Positions 45,272 through 54,047 of a stretch of 64,000 nucleotides of DNA are shown one piece after another; position 1 is the first letter of the stretch, and the number at the start of each line of letters is the position of its first letter. A program made the position numbers and the translations under genes. The stretch lies in contig CAVTLC010000016.1 in NCBI GenBank assembly GCA_963735445.1, positions 1 to 64,000 on the forward strand, in the 5' to 3' direction. The notes under the pieces are model-generated. The model made no database searches and was not told the origin of the DNA. It was given only the letters and a program-made list of their open reading frames with translations. The stretch comes from AP-15 sp963735445 (GTDB lineage: Bacteria; Pseudomonadota; Alphaproteobacteria; ATCC43930; CGMCC-115725).

Positions 45272-45552
45272 CGGTCGCGATTGGCATCCTGCTTGGGCTG
45301 TCGGTGCTGTCCGCTTGGCTCGCGAGCGTCGGATTCCTGCGGTTCGACAGCGCGCTTGACCGCTTGCACTGTGCCAGTTTTGTCAACGCAGCCGGCGGGC
45401 TCACCGTCACGATCGCCGTCATCGTCCATGACGGAATGAGCGACCGCTCGCTGAAGACAATCGCGGTGTTCGCGATCCTGCTGCTTGGTGGCGCAGCATT
45501 GACCCACGCCGCCGGGCGCGCGCTGGTATTGCGCGACGGAGCCGGGCGATGA
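45268..45552 (+). CDS. mnhG: Mrp/Mnh antiporter subunit G
   Basis: Small membrane protein of about 94 residues. It has the MrpG-like segments LLGLSVLSAWLASVGFLRF, LDRLHCASFVNAAGGLTVTI and ILLLGGAALTHAAGRALV. GTG at 45268 overlaps the mnhF stop (GTGA). An open frame continues upstream through mnhF in another phase but has no similarity. Confidence 0.85.
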   Translation: MTVAIGILLGLSVLSAWLASVGFLRFDSALDRLHCASFVNAAGGLTVTIAVIVHDGMSDRSLKTIAVFAILLLGGAALTHAAGRALVLRDGAGR

Positions 45553-45794
45553 CGATCCTGTTGGCCGGCCTGCTGTTACTCACCATTGTTTCGGGAAGCG
45601 GCGTGGTCCTGTCACGCGATCCGCGCCGCCAAGTGTTCGCGCTAGCTGTAAATGGCACGGTGCTGGCGGCGCTGTTTTTTGCACTGCAGGCGCCGGACGT
45701 CGCATTATCCGAACTGGCGGTGGGAACCGCGGCCACCCCGCTGCTGTTCCTGGCAACTCTCGCCGCCATCAGAATGAATCGCCAGCGGCAATGA
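45549..45794 (+). CDS. DUF4040 / MbhD-like antiporter subunit
   Basis: Membrane protein of 81 residues. LALQAPDVALSELAVGTAATPLLFLATL-type sequence (here ALQAPDVALSELAVGTAATP) is characteristic of DUF4040, the domain that forms the C-terminal part of MrpA and stands alone as MbhD in membrane-bound hydrogenases. It is encoded here as a separate gene with four-base overlaps on both sides, which means the MrpA polypeptide is split or reduced in this operon. Confidence 0.82.
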   Translation: MTILLAGLLLLTIVSGSGVVLSRDPRRQVFALAVNGTVLAALFFALQAPDVALSELAVGTAATPLLFLATLAAIRMNRQRQ

Positions 45795-46552
45795 CGCCCA
45801 GATGGCGCAGCGCGCTCCTCGGGCTCGCCGGAATTTGCCTCGCCCCGGCGGTATGGCGGGTGGCTGCCGCCCTCCCCGCTTTTGGCAAGCCAACCGAGCA
45901 ATACGGGCCGGCCGTCAATCGCTTGGGGCCGCCATTGCGCCACGTGTCCAACATGGTCAGTGCGGTCAATTTCGACTTTCGCGGGATCGACACGCTGGGC
46001 GAGGAATTTATGCTGCTCTGCGCCGTTACCGGCGCCGTGGTTCTGCTGCGCGGGGCGCGCGGTGAGGATCTGAGCGCCAAGGCCGGCAGGCTGGAGGGTC
46101 GCGCCGTCATCGGCCGCGCCGAGTCGACGATCCTGATTTGTCGTCTGCTGGGCCCAGTGGTTCTGTTGTTCGGGCTCTATATGGCGCTGCACGCGATGGT
46201 CACTCCCGGCGGCGGCTTTCAGGGTGGTGTGATCATCGCCTCCGGTCTGTTGCTGACCTATCTCGGCGAGGGCTATCGAGGCTGGCGCGAACTCGTCGGT
46301 TCGCACGTCATGGCTGCCTTCGAGGGCGGCGGCGCATTGCTGTTCGCACTGGCCGGTCTGGCGCCGATGGCAACCGGCGCCGCTTTTATGCAGAACGTAC
46401 TGCCGTTGGGCACCTTCCGCGATGTCTTTTCCGGCGGATTAATGGTCGTCGTCAATGCCGGGGTCGGCTTTGCTGTGACCGGCGGCTTCGCCATGCTGTT
46501 CATAGAATTCCTCGAGGAGACTCGGGCGCTGAAGTCCGAGGACGCGGCATGA
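45791..46552 (+). CDS. mnhB: MbhE-MnhB fusion, antiporter subunit B
   Basis: Protein of 253 residues joining two parts. The N-terminal part has HVSNMVSAVNFDFRGIDTLG, the short MbhE-like domain normally at the end of MrpA. The C-terminal part is MrpB proper: LYMALHAMVTPGGGFQGGVI, YLGEGYRGWRELVGSHVMAA and AGVGFAVTGGFAMLFIEF. ATGA overlaps couple it to the DUF4040 gene before it and mnhC after it. Confidence 0.87.
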   Translation: MTPRWRSALLGLAGICLAPAVWRVAAALPAFGKPTEQYGPAVNRLGPPLRHVSNMVSAVNFDFRGIDTLGEEFMLLCAVTGAVVLLRGARGEDLSAKAGRLEGRAVIGRAESTILICRLLGPVVLLFGLYMALHAMVTPGGGFQGGVIIASGLLLTYLGEGYRGWRELVGSHVMAAFEGGGALLFALAGLAPMATGAAFMQNVLPLGTFRDVFSGGLMVVVNAGVGFAVTGGFAMLFIEFLEETRALKSEDAA

Positions 46553-46905
46553 GCGTTTTCCCGTGGCTGGTCGCGGCGTGGCTGTTCGGCATCGGGCTTT
46601 ACGGAATCGTGTCAAGCCGGAATTTTTTGCACCTGATCGGCTGCCTCTCGGTATGCCAGTCATCTACCTATGTCCTGCTGCTCTCGGTTGGATACCGTTG
46701 GGGCGCCGGCGCGCCGATCTTTTATGACCATCCACCCGGCACCCCGGCAGTCGATCCGGTGATACAGGCTTTGGTACTGACGGACATCGTCGTCGGCGCT
46801 ACGATTACCGCATTGCTATTGGCAATGGCGTTGCAGGTCGACCGCAAATATGCCGAACTCGACCCGCAGAAATTGCGCCCACTGGTCGCCAAAGCACACC
46901 GGTGA
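46549..46905 (+). CDS. mnhC: Mrp/Mnh antiporter subunit C (NuoK-like)
   Basis: NuoK-like membrane protein of 118 residues with three hydrophobic segments. GIGLYGIVSSRNFLHLIGCL and DPVIQALVLTDIVVGATITA are the conserved parts; the latter segment is diagnostic for MrpC. ATG at 46549 overlaps the mnhB stop (ATGA). NuoK-like subunits line the proton path between the large antiporter subunits. Confidence 0.88.
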   Translation: MSVFPWLVAAWLFGIGLYGIVSSRNFLHLIGCLSVCQSSTYVLLLSVGYRWGAGAPIFYDHPPGTPAVDPVIQALVLTDIVVGATITALLLAMALQVDRKYAELDPQKLRPLVAKAHR

Positions 46906-48668
46906 GCCTCGCTCTCAATCTCGTGCCATTAGCGGTCGCCTTGCCGCTGGCGGTCGCGGCGGCGATGCTCGCGGTCGCCCATTTGCTGCCGGCCCGCGTT
47001 CCCGACGTGCTGGCGACACTCACCGCCCTCACCGTGGCGGGCATCTGCGCTTTCTTGGCGGTCGAGAGCGAGCGCCACGGCGTGCTGACTTATTGGTTCG
47101 GCGGCTGGACCCCACGGCCCGGCGTGGTTCTCGGGGTTGCCTTTGGCGTCGATCCGGCAAGCGCCTCGATCGCCAGCTTTATTGGTCTGTTGTTCGCCGC
47201 CGCTTTGGTCTTTGCTTGGGGCTATTTCGATGAGGTGCACGCGCATTTTCACGTACTGATGCTGCTGTTCCTGGCCGCCATGGTCGGCTTTTGCCTGACG
47301 CGGGACCTGTTCAATCTATTCGTCTGGTTCGAGGTTATGAGTGTGGCGGCATTCGCATTGACAGCTTACCGGCTGGAGATGCCGTCATTGACCGGCGCGC
47401 TGAACTTTACGGTCGCGAACAGTATTGCGAGCTTTATGATGCTAGGTGGCGTCGGGCTGATTTATGCCCGGGCCGGCGTGCTCGATTTTGAAGCACTCGG
47501 GCATGCGGTCGACCGCGCCGGCCCCGACCCGGTCTTGATCGGCGCATTCTGCCTGTTGTCCGCGGCGCTAATGATCAAGGCGGCGATCCTGCCGTTCCAT
47601 TTCTGGTTGTCGGACGCGCACGCGGTGGCCCCGAGCCCGGTTTCGGTGATTTTCTCCGGGGCGATGGTCAGCCTCGGCCTGTTTGGTTTGGCCAAGCTGA
47701 CGCTGCAGGTATTTGCCGATTCGGGACAGGCTCGCTTCCTGGTGCAGGATCTGTTCTTTGCGCTCGGCGCCGCCACCGCAATCGTCGGGGCGCTGATGAC
47801 CCGATCGCAGCGGCATCTCAAGCGTATGCTGGCATTCTCCACGATCAGCCATCTCGGGATTATGCTGACCGGGCTCGCCGCACTTTCCGCGACCGGGCTC
47901 GCCGGCCTCCTGGTCTATCTCGTGGGCCATGGATTGGTGAAGGGCGCGCTGTTTATGCTGGTCGGCGTCCTAATGGCCGAATGCGCTAAGGTCGATGAGT
48001 TGGACCTGTTCGGCCGCGGCCGCGGTCTCGCACCGGCGGGCATCGCCATGGCCGTCGCGGCATTGCTGCTTGCCGGCGCGCCGTGGGGCCTGCTCGACGC
48101 CGGCACGCGGTTCGTGCACGAGGCCGGCAGATCGGCATATGGCGGCTGGTTCGCGGCGGTATTGCTGATCGGCAGCGCACTGACCGGTGCCACCGTGCTG
48201 CGCGCTACTGGTCGCATTTTTCTCGGTTTGGGATCGGCGCCCAACCCGGAAGAGAGCGCGTCGCCGAGCGATGACGAGCAGGAACAGAGCTCGCGCCCGC
48301 TCTGGCTGATGATGGCGCCGATTATCGTGCTGCTCGCCCTGTGCCTGCTGCCGGGAAGTCTCGCCGAGGCGATTGCTCCCCAATTTGTCGGGATGTTCGC
48401 CCCCGTATTTGCCGAACATGGGCAGGGAGCGGTTGTTGGCTCATCTTCGACGACGTTGGCGTGGGCCTCGACCGCGCTTGCCGTCGGCATCGCAAGTTTT
48501 GATCTGGCGCGGGATCGCCTTTCGCGGGCGCTCACTGGGGCAATCGATGCCGTCGCCGACCTTCCGTACCGAGTGCTCGACCCGCTCCACAGCGGTCTCG
48601 TTGGCGATTACGTGGTGTGGATCGCGCTCGGTTTGGCGTGCTTTACCGTGACTCTGGCGTTTTCTTAA
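46902..48668 (+). CDS. mnhD: Mrp/Mnh antiporter large subunit D (NuoL/M/N-like)
   Basis: Proton-conducting subunit of 588 residues with about fourteen hydrophobic segments. LFNLFVWFEVMSVAAFALTA carries the conserved glutamate, and KAAILPFHFWLSDAHAVAPS the conserved lysine and histidines of the complex I antiporter-like family. GTG at 46902 overlaps the mnhC stop. It is the only large subunit in the operon; no full-length MrpA is encoded. A C-terminal charged loop (PNPEESASPSDDEQEQSSRP) is unusual in being so acidic. Confidence 0.9.
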   Translation: MSLALNLVPLAVALPLAVAAAMLAVAHLLPARVPDVLATLTALTVAGICAFLAVESERHGVLTYWFGGWTPRPGVVLGVAFGVDPASASIASFIGLLFAAALVFAWGYFDEVHAHFHVLMLLFLAAMVGFCLTRDLFNLFVWFEVMSVAAFALTAYRLEMPSLTGALNFTVANSIASFMMLGGVGLIYARAGVLDFEALGHAVDRAGPDPVLIGAFCLLSAALMIKAAILPFHFWLSDAHAVAPSPVSVIFSGAMVSLGLFGLAKLTLQVFADSGQARFLVQDLFFALGAATAIVGALMTRSQRHLKRMLAFSTISHLGIMLTGLAALSATGLAGLLVYLVGHGLVKGALFMLVGVLMAECAKVDELDLFGRGRGLAPAGIAMAVAALLLAGAPWGLLDAGTRFVHEAGRSAYGGWFAAVLLIGSALTGATVLRATGRIFLGLGSAPNPEESASPSDDEQEQSSRPLWLMMAPIIVLLALCLLPGSLAEAIAPQFVGMFAPVFAEHGQGAVVGSSSTTLAWASTALAVGIASFDLARDRLSRALTGAIDAVADLPYRVLDPLHSGLVGDYVVWIALGLACFTVTLAFS

Positions 48669-48871
48669 AAGCTCGGGCCTTCATCGGCCAATCGCTTAGA
48701 TGCCGATCGCTTCGATATTGTAAGCGACCCGCTCCTCTCCGGAACCGGCATAACCTGAATACGGTTAGCCGATTACCTGGAACGAGCGAGATCATGTGCA
48801 GCAGTAAAAAAACGGTCGGAGAGGCCACGGGTAGCGACCTGCGCAACGCCGGTCGGCGCGACAGGCATTAG

Positions 48872-50008
48872 ATGTCAGTGGCTCAGCTGGAGAGTTTACC
48901 CGCACCGGCACTGCTCGACGATCCGGTCGCCGCGGCCAAAGCCGCACGCCTGCGGCATGTCAGCGACGACCGCCCCGGCATCACCCGGCACCAAGCCCGC
49001 CATGGCTTCGACTACCGGGATATCCATGGCGAGTTGATCAGCGATGTCGACACGCTGAGCCGCATCAAGTCTTTGGCAATCCCGCCGGCGTGGACGGATG
49101 TGTGGATCTGCCCGTGGCCGAACGGGCATATCCAGGCGACCGGACGCGATGCCCGCGGCCGCAAGCAGTACCGCTATCACCCGCGCTGGCGCGAGACCCG
49201 CGACGAGACAAAATACCACCGCATGCTGGTCTTCAGCCGCGCCTTGCCGCGGATTCGCGCGCGGGTCGAGGCCGATCTGCAGCGCCGTGGGCTGCCGCGC
49301 GAGCGCGTCCTGGCGGCAATCGTGCGCCTTATGGAGCTGACGCTGTTCCGCGTCGGCAACGAAGAATATTCGCGCACCAACCACAGCTTTGGACTGACGA
49401 CATTGCGCAACCGGCATGCCGTGATTGCCGGCGACCACATCCGCCTCAGTTTTCGCGGCAAGAGCGGGGTGCGGCATGAGGGGCGGATCACCGACCGCCG
49501 TCTCGCCCGCATCATCAAGAACTGCCGCGAGCTTCCGGGCTATGAACTGTTCCAATACCTAGACGATGACGGCAATCCGCACACGGTCGATTCCGACGAC
49601 GTCAACAACTACCTGCGCGAGATCAGCGGCGAGGACATCACCGCCAAGGACTTTCGTACCTGGGCGGGGACCCATCTCGCCGCCATGGCGTTGCAGGAAT
49701 TGCACGCGCTAGGTGACGGCACTGCCGGCAAGTCGACGATCGTCCGCGCGGTCGAGCGGGTCGCCAAGCATCTCGGCAATACCGCGGCGGTATGCCGTAA
49801 ATGCTACATTCACCCGGCGATTTTCGAAGGCTATCTCGACGGAACATTGCTGCACACGCTCGAGGTCCGCACCCGCGCTTTGTTAAAGAAAAACGTTGAG
49901 GGGATGAGCCCTGAGGAGGCGGCAGTGGTCGCCTTTCTACGCGTTCGAATTGCGAATCTCGCCCGCCAAGCCGAGGAGCCCAAGCGCCGCCGACGCGCGG
50001 CGGGCTAG
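48872..50008 (+). CDS. DNA topoisomerase IB (poxvirus-like)
   Basis: Type IB topoisomerase of 378 residues that relaxes supercoils by a transient 3'-phosphotyrosine. N-terminal: RLRHVSDDRPGITRHQARHG and PPAWTDVWICPWPNGHIQAT. Catalytic domain: LRVGNEEYSRTNHSFGLTTL-type sequence (here FRVGNEEYSRTNHSFGLTTL), FRGKSGVRHEG, KDFRTWAGTHLAAMAL with the catalytic arginine and following histidine, and the nucleophile tyrosine in CRKCYIHPAI. The lysine is in the FRGKSG beta-hairpin. It is common in soil alphaproteobacteria and seems independent of its neighbours. Confidence 0.92.
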   Translation: MSVAQLESLPAPALLDDPVAAAKAARLRHVSDDRPGITRHQARHGFDYRDIHGELISDVDTLSRIKSLAIPPAWTDVWICPWPNGHIQATGRDARGRKQYRYHPRWRETRDETKYHRMLVFSRALPRIRARVEADLQRRGLPRERVLAAIVRLMELTLFRVGNEEYSRTNHSFGLTTLRNRHAVIAGDHIRLSFRGKSGVRHEGRITDRRLARIIKNCRELPGYELFQYLDDDGNPHTVDSDDVNNYLREISGEDITAKDFRTWAGTHLAAMALQELHALGDGTAGKSTIVRAVERVAKHLGNTAAVCRKCYIHPAIFEGYLDGTLLHTLEVRTRALLKKNVEGMSPEEAAVVAFLRVRIANLARQAEEPKRRRRAAG

Positions 50009-50048
50009 GCCGGCACTCGCTTACCACCTCGATCCTCTCGCTTGAGCA

Positions 50049-51096
50049 ATGCGCGACCCCTGGCAGGAGGCGATGCTCGACGGCGACTTCGAGCGGGCCT
50101 GGACGATCAGCGACGCTGTGATGCGGCAGCGGGCAGGGCAGTCCTGCGCTGACTTGCCCTATCACCTGCGCTGGGTGTGGGACGGCGCCGCATTTTGCGG
50201 CCGCAATGTGCTGGTACGGTGCTATCACGGCCTCGGCGACACACTGCAGTTCATCCGTTTTGTGCCAAAGCTCGCGGCCATGGCGCGGAGTGTCATGGTC
50301 GAAGCGCAGCCGGCGTTGCTGCCGTTGTTGTCGTCGGTTCGCGGTATTTCGGCGCTCTATCCGCTCGGCGCGGCCATCCCGACATACGAAGTGGCGATCG
50401 AGTTGATGGAATTGCCGCACGCTTTGCGGATCCGCCTCGACGATCTGCCGGGGCCAATCCCGTATCTGACGCTGCCGCCGGCTGCCACCGGTCTGGCCGT
50501 GACAACACGGAGCAGGCCAAGACGGCTGCGCGTCGGGATCGTTTGGGCGGCCGGCGATTGGCGCCGTGAGCGCTCGCTGCCCCCGCCGCTGCTGATGCCT
50601 CTGGCACGGCTGCCGCTCGACCTCGTGTGCCTGCAGCTCGGACCGGCGCGCCACGATCCATCGGCGGCGGCTCTGCTTCGGACTGTTCGCGTCAGCCGTA
50701 TCGGAGGACGCGACGATCATCGAGACAGCTGCCTTGCTCTGCGATCTCGACCTGATCGTCACCGTCGACACAATGGTCGCTCATCTCGCCGGCGCCCTTG
50801 GCCGGCCGGTTTGGACATTGCTCGACGCCGATGCCGATTGGCGCTGGATGCGCTATCGCGTGGATAGTCCGTGGTATCCGACGATGCGGCTGTTTCGGCA
50901 GACCCGGCCGGGTGAATGGGAATCGGTTGTCGATCGGCTGACAGCGGCGCTTACGGAAGCGGCGCTCGAGGCTGATGCGGAACAAGACCAGTGCCGCCTT
51001 GTTGAAAGGATGATTGCTTTCAACGAGGGAGTTGGTGATGGCGGCGCATACCTCAGCCGAAGCGCAAATTTCGACCGATCACGACGAGATCCGTAA
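50049..51096 (+). CDS. GT9-like glycosyltransferase domain protein, one frameshift
   Basis: The first frame has HLRWVWDGAAFCGRNVLVRC, YHGLGDTLQFIRFVPKLAAM and LRVGIVWAAGDWRRERSLPP, the core found at the C-terminus of many TPR-glycosyltransferase-9-type proteins. After a +1 shift near 50695, the donor-site half resumes as CDLDLIVTVDTMVAHLAGAL and GRPVWTLLDADADWRWM. The repaired protein would have about 348 residues with only a short N-terminal helix instead of a TPR array. It is likely cytosolic and nucleotide-sugar dependent. It opens the glycosyltransferase-rich region. Confidence 0.72.
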
Positions 51097-51394
51097 ATGG
51101 GCGGAGTCGCGCGGCGGCAAACCCGCCGCCGTCAAGGCGACGCATCGCGGTAAGGACGCCGGTATCATCCGGTTGATCTTTCCCGATGCGCCAAATGCGA
51201 ATGACGACAGCCTCGAAGAAATCTCCTGGGACGAGTTCTTTCAGAAATTCGATGAGGCGGATCTTGCCTTGCTGCACCAGGACAAAACCGCGGGCGGCAA
51301 GAAGAGCTTCTTTAACAAGCTGATCGGCCGCGACACCGCCGAGGCGCGGCAGCACGGCGAAAATCACGCCTCGCGACACCATCACCGCGGGTAA
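51038..51394 (+). CDS. Conserved small protein of unknown function (ISWDEFF type)
   Basis: Protein of about 118 residues. The core reads ISTDHDEIRKWAESRGGKPA, DAGIIRLIFPDAP, EEISWDEFFQKFDEADLALL and HQD. Small proteins with this pattern are widespread in Proteobacteria, and I know of no established function (some database entries wrongly call them glucan branching enzymes). ATG at 51038 follows GAGGGAG. It overlaps the end of the GT9-like gene by about 59 bases in another frame. The C-terminus is histidine-rich (HASRHHHRG). Confidence 0.72.
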   Translation: MAAHTSAEAQISTDHDEIRKWAESRGGKPAAVKATHRGKDAGIIRLIFPDAPNANDDSLEEISWDEFFQKFDEADLALLHQDKTAGGKKSFFNKLIGRDTAEARQHGENHASRHHHRG

Positions 51395-51577
51395 TTGCCA
51401 ACCCCCGGGCGAAGTGCAGCAACTCCAAATTATCGGAGATCCACAGGTCGCAATCGCCGGCGCCGTCAACCCTGCTCGCTCAAATTGGGCCTGTCCTGCG
51501 ACTTTCAGCCAAAACGTTTGAACCTTCTTGTAAGTACCGCGTTTTCCGCAAAGTACGTTTCGCAATGCAGGGCAGGA

Positions 51578-52705
51578 ATGAGCAAAACCATCCTGATCAC
51601 CGGCGGCGCCGGCTTTATCGCCTCGCATTGCGCCGCGCTGCTGCTGCAGCAGGGGTGGCGCGTCCGCGCGCTCGATAATCTCGACCCGCAGATCCACGGC
51701 CCCGAGCGCCGGCCCCCGTCCTATTTGGACAAGCGGATCGAGCTGATCATCGGCGATGTTCGTTCGCCGCGGATGGTCAAGCGTGCTCTCGCCGGCGTCG
51801 ATGCCGTGATCCACCTTGCGGCTCGGGTGGGCGTCGGCCAAAGCATGTACGAGGTCGCCGACTACACCGACGTCAACTCCGGTGGTACCGCGGTCTTGCT
51901 GGAGGCGATGGTCGAGCGCTCCAAGCGCCATCCCTTCGATCGCCTCGTCGTCGCCTCGAGCATGAGCGTTTACGGCGAAGGCCTTTATCGTGCCGTCAAC
52001 GGTGCGATGTTTCCGGTGGTCGAGCGCACCCCCGATCAGCTCAAGGCCGGCCTATGGGAACCGACCGACGGCAAAGGCAAGCCGCTCGAACCGGTGCCCA
52101 CACCCGAAACCAAACCGGTCTCGGTGGGTTCGGTTTACGCGCTGTCGAAATACGACCAGGAGAGGCTCTGCCTGTTGGTCGGCGGCGCCTATAACATTCC
52201 AACCGTCGCATTGCGCTTTTTCAACGTCTATGGGCCGAACCAGGCGTTGTCCAACCCCTATAGCGGCGTTCTCGCGATTTTTGCCGCGCGGCTGCTGAAC
52301 GACCGGCCGCCATTGATTTTTGAAGACGGCAAGCAACGCCGCGATTTTGTTTATGTCGAGGACGTGGCCGAGGCCTGTCGCCTCGCATTAACCTGCGATG
52401 CTGCGGTCGGGCGCGCCTTCAACATCGGCAGCGGCCGGGCCGTCACAATCAATAAGGTTGCCCGGCTGCTTTCCGACGCGCTCGGGGTGCCGATCGACCC
52501 CGAGATTACCGGGGAATGTCGGGTCGGTGACATCCGCCACTGCTACCCCGACATCTCGCAAGCTCGATCGATCCTTGGCTATCGGCCGCAAACCAGCCTG
52601 GAAGAAGGTATTGGCAAGCTGGTCGGCTGGCTCGATGGACGGGTCGCCGTTGACCGGGTCGGCGAGGCGCTGAGCGCGCTCGCCTCGCGAGGTCTCACGG
52701 TGTGA
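51578..52705 (+). CDS. NAD-dependent epimerase/dehydratase (UDP-sugar type)
   Basis: Extended SDR of about 375 residues acting on a nucleotide sugar. It has the NAD site TGGAGFIASHCAALLL, the segment VIHLAARVGVGQSMYEVADY, catalytic Tyr-x3-Lys in YALSKYDQ, FFNVYGPNQALSNPYSGVLA, and the C-terminal RRDFVYVEDVAEACRLAL. An insertion of about 35 residues before the YALSK motif (VERTPDQLKAGLWEP, PTPETKPVSVGS) is unusual. ATG at 51578 follows GGCAGGA. It is the likely first gene of the operon that runs to the window end and probably supplies an activated sugar. Confidence 0.9.
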   Translation: MSKTILITGGAGFIASHCAALLLQQGWRVRALDNLDPQIHGPERRPPSYLDKRIELIIGDVRSPRMVKRALAGVDAVIHLAARVGVGQSMYEVADYTDVNSGGTAVLLEAMVERSKRHPFDRLVVASSMSVYGEGLYRAVNGAMFPVVERTPDQLKAGLWEPTDGKGKPLEPVPTPETKPVSVGSVYALSKYDQERLCLLVGGAYNIPTVALRFFNVYGPNQALSNPYSGVLAIFAARLLNDRPPLIFEDGKQRRDFVYVEDVAEACRLALTCDAAVGRAFNIGSGRAVTINKVARLLSDALGVPIDPEITGECRVGDIRHCYPDISQARSILGYRPQTSLEEGIGKLVGWLDGRVAVDRVGEALSALASRGLTV

Positions 52706-52751
52706 TCATGCCGTTTCTCGGGGACCGACCGACATTGCGAGTGGCGATCCA

Positions 52752-54047
52752 ATGAGGGTGGCGCTGGTAAACCCCAACTGGGATTTCACCGGCAGCATTT
52801 ATTTTGGCTGCCGCGAGCCGCACCTGCCGCTGGAGTTCGGCTATGCCGCGGCACTGTTGGCGAATGCCGGGCATACTGCTGCTATTATCGACGCCCAATC
52901 CGAGCGGCCTCGATGATGCCGCGCTGCGGGCGCGGGTTGTTGATTTCGCGCCGGACATGATTGTGCTCGCCACTGCCCCGAGCTATCTGTTCTGGCGCTG
53001 CGCTCCGCCTGAGCTGCGCGTTCCGCAGAGCTGCTACTGCAGGCGCTTGCCGGCATTCCCGCGCTTCGGGTTGCCGTCGGTCCGCACGGTTCGACAACGC
53101 CGCGCGCTGCGCTGCGGAAACTCGCGGTCGATGCGGTCGTGCTCGGCGAATGCGAAGAGGTGCTGGTGCGACTTGCCAGTACGCCGCGCGAGGATTGGGG
53201 CGGCATTGCCGGGCTGTGCCATCGCATCTCCGGGGAAATCGTCGTTCAGGGCGGCCCGCAGGCCGCAGACATCGCCAAGTTGCCGGCGCTTTATTGGCCC
53301 AACGCGACCTTGCAGCGTCACACCCATCATCACCATCGGTTTGACATTGCCCCGGCCGGACCCGGTGCTGAGATGGAGACGTCGCGCGGCTGCCCGTATC
53401 ACTGCACCTTTTGCGCCAAGGAGAATTTCCGCGACCGCTATCGCCGGCGACCGCTTGCCACGATCATCGCAGAGCTCGACGGCCTACTCGCGGCCGGCGT
53501 CGGATATGTTTATTTTATCGACGAGATTTTCCTGCCGTGGCGCGAACTGCTCGAAGCGATTGCTCCGCGTCCAATTGTGTTTGGCGTGCAGACCCGCATC
53601 GATTTGTGGCGCGACGACATGCTCGATCTGCTGGGTGCGGCGGGTTGCGTATCGATCGAGGCGGGTGTCGAAAGTCTTACCGCCGAGGGCCGTGATTGGC
53701 TCGACAAGGATTGCCGCGTCTCGACCGACGAACTGACCCGCCGTCTGATTTACGCCAAGCGTCGGGTCCCGTTTGTTCAGGCCAATTTGATTGCAAGCGA
53801 CAGCGACAATCCCGGCGCTGTCGAGCGCTGGCGCAGCGCATTGCGTGCCGAGGGCGTGTGGGCCAATGAGCCGGTGCCGCTTTTTCCGTACCCCGGCTCG
53901 CCCGATTATCGCCGGCTGTGGGGGCTGCCCGACGATTTCGCCTGGGAACGCGCTCTCGACTACTACCTCGACCATCACGCCGTCTTTAGCGACATCCAGA
54001 ACACGCAGCCGCAGCGGCTTTGCGAACTGGAGGCCTTGCCGCAGTGA
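52752..54047 (+). CDS. B12-binding-domain radical SAM protein, frameshifts near N-terminus
   Basis: The N-terminal part (MRVALVNPNWDFTGSIYFG, REPHLPLEFGYAAALL) is a Rossmann-like B12-binding domain. Its continuation is broken by two shifts, a +1 near 52900 and a compensating change near 53015 (ALRARVVDFAPDMIVLATAP, then ALRVAVGPHGSTTPRAALRK). The radical SAM core is intact: ETSRGCPYHCTFCAKENFRD with Cys-x3-Cys-x2-Cys for the 4Fe-4S cluster, and IDEIFLPWRELLEA. Enzymes of this type methylate or rearrange unactivated carbons. Within a sugar cluster it may modify the glycan or its aglycone. Its stop overlaps the next gene's GTG. Confidence 0.85.

Noticed and set aside
51038..51394. 1,4-alpha-glucan branching enzyme
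   Set aside because: Database relatives carry this name, but the protein is about 118 residues and lacks any GH13 or GH57 motif.
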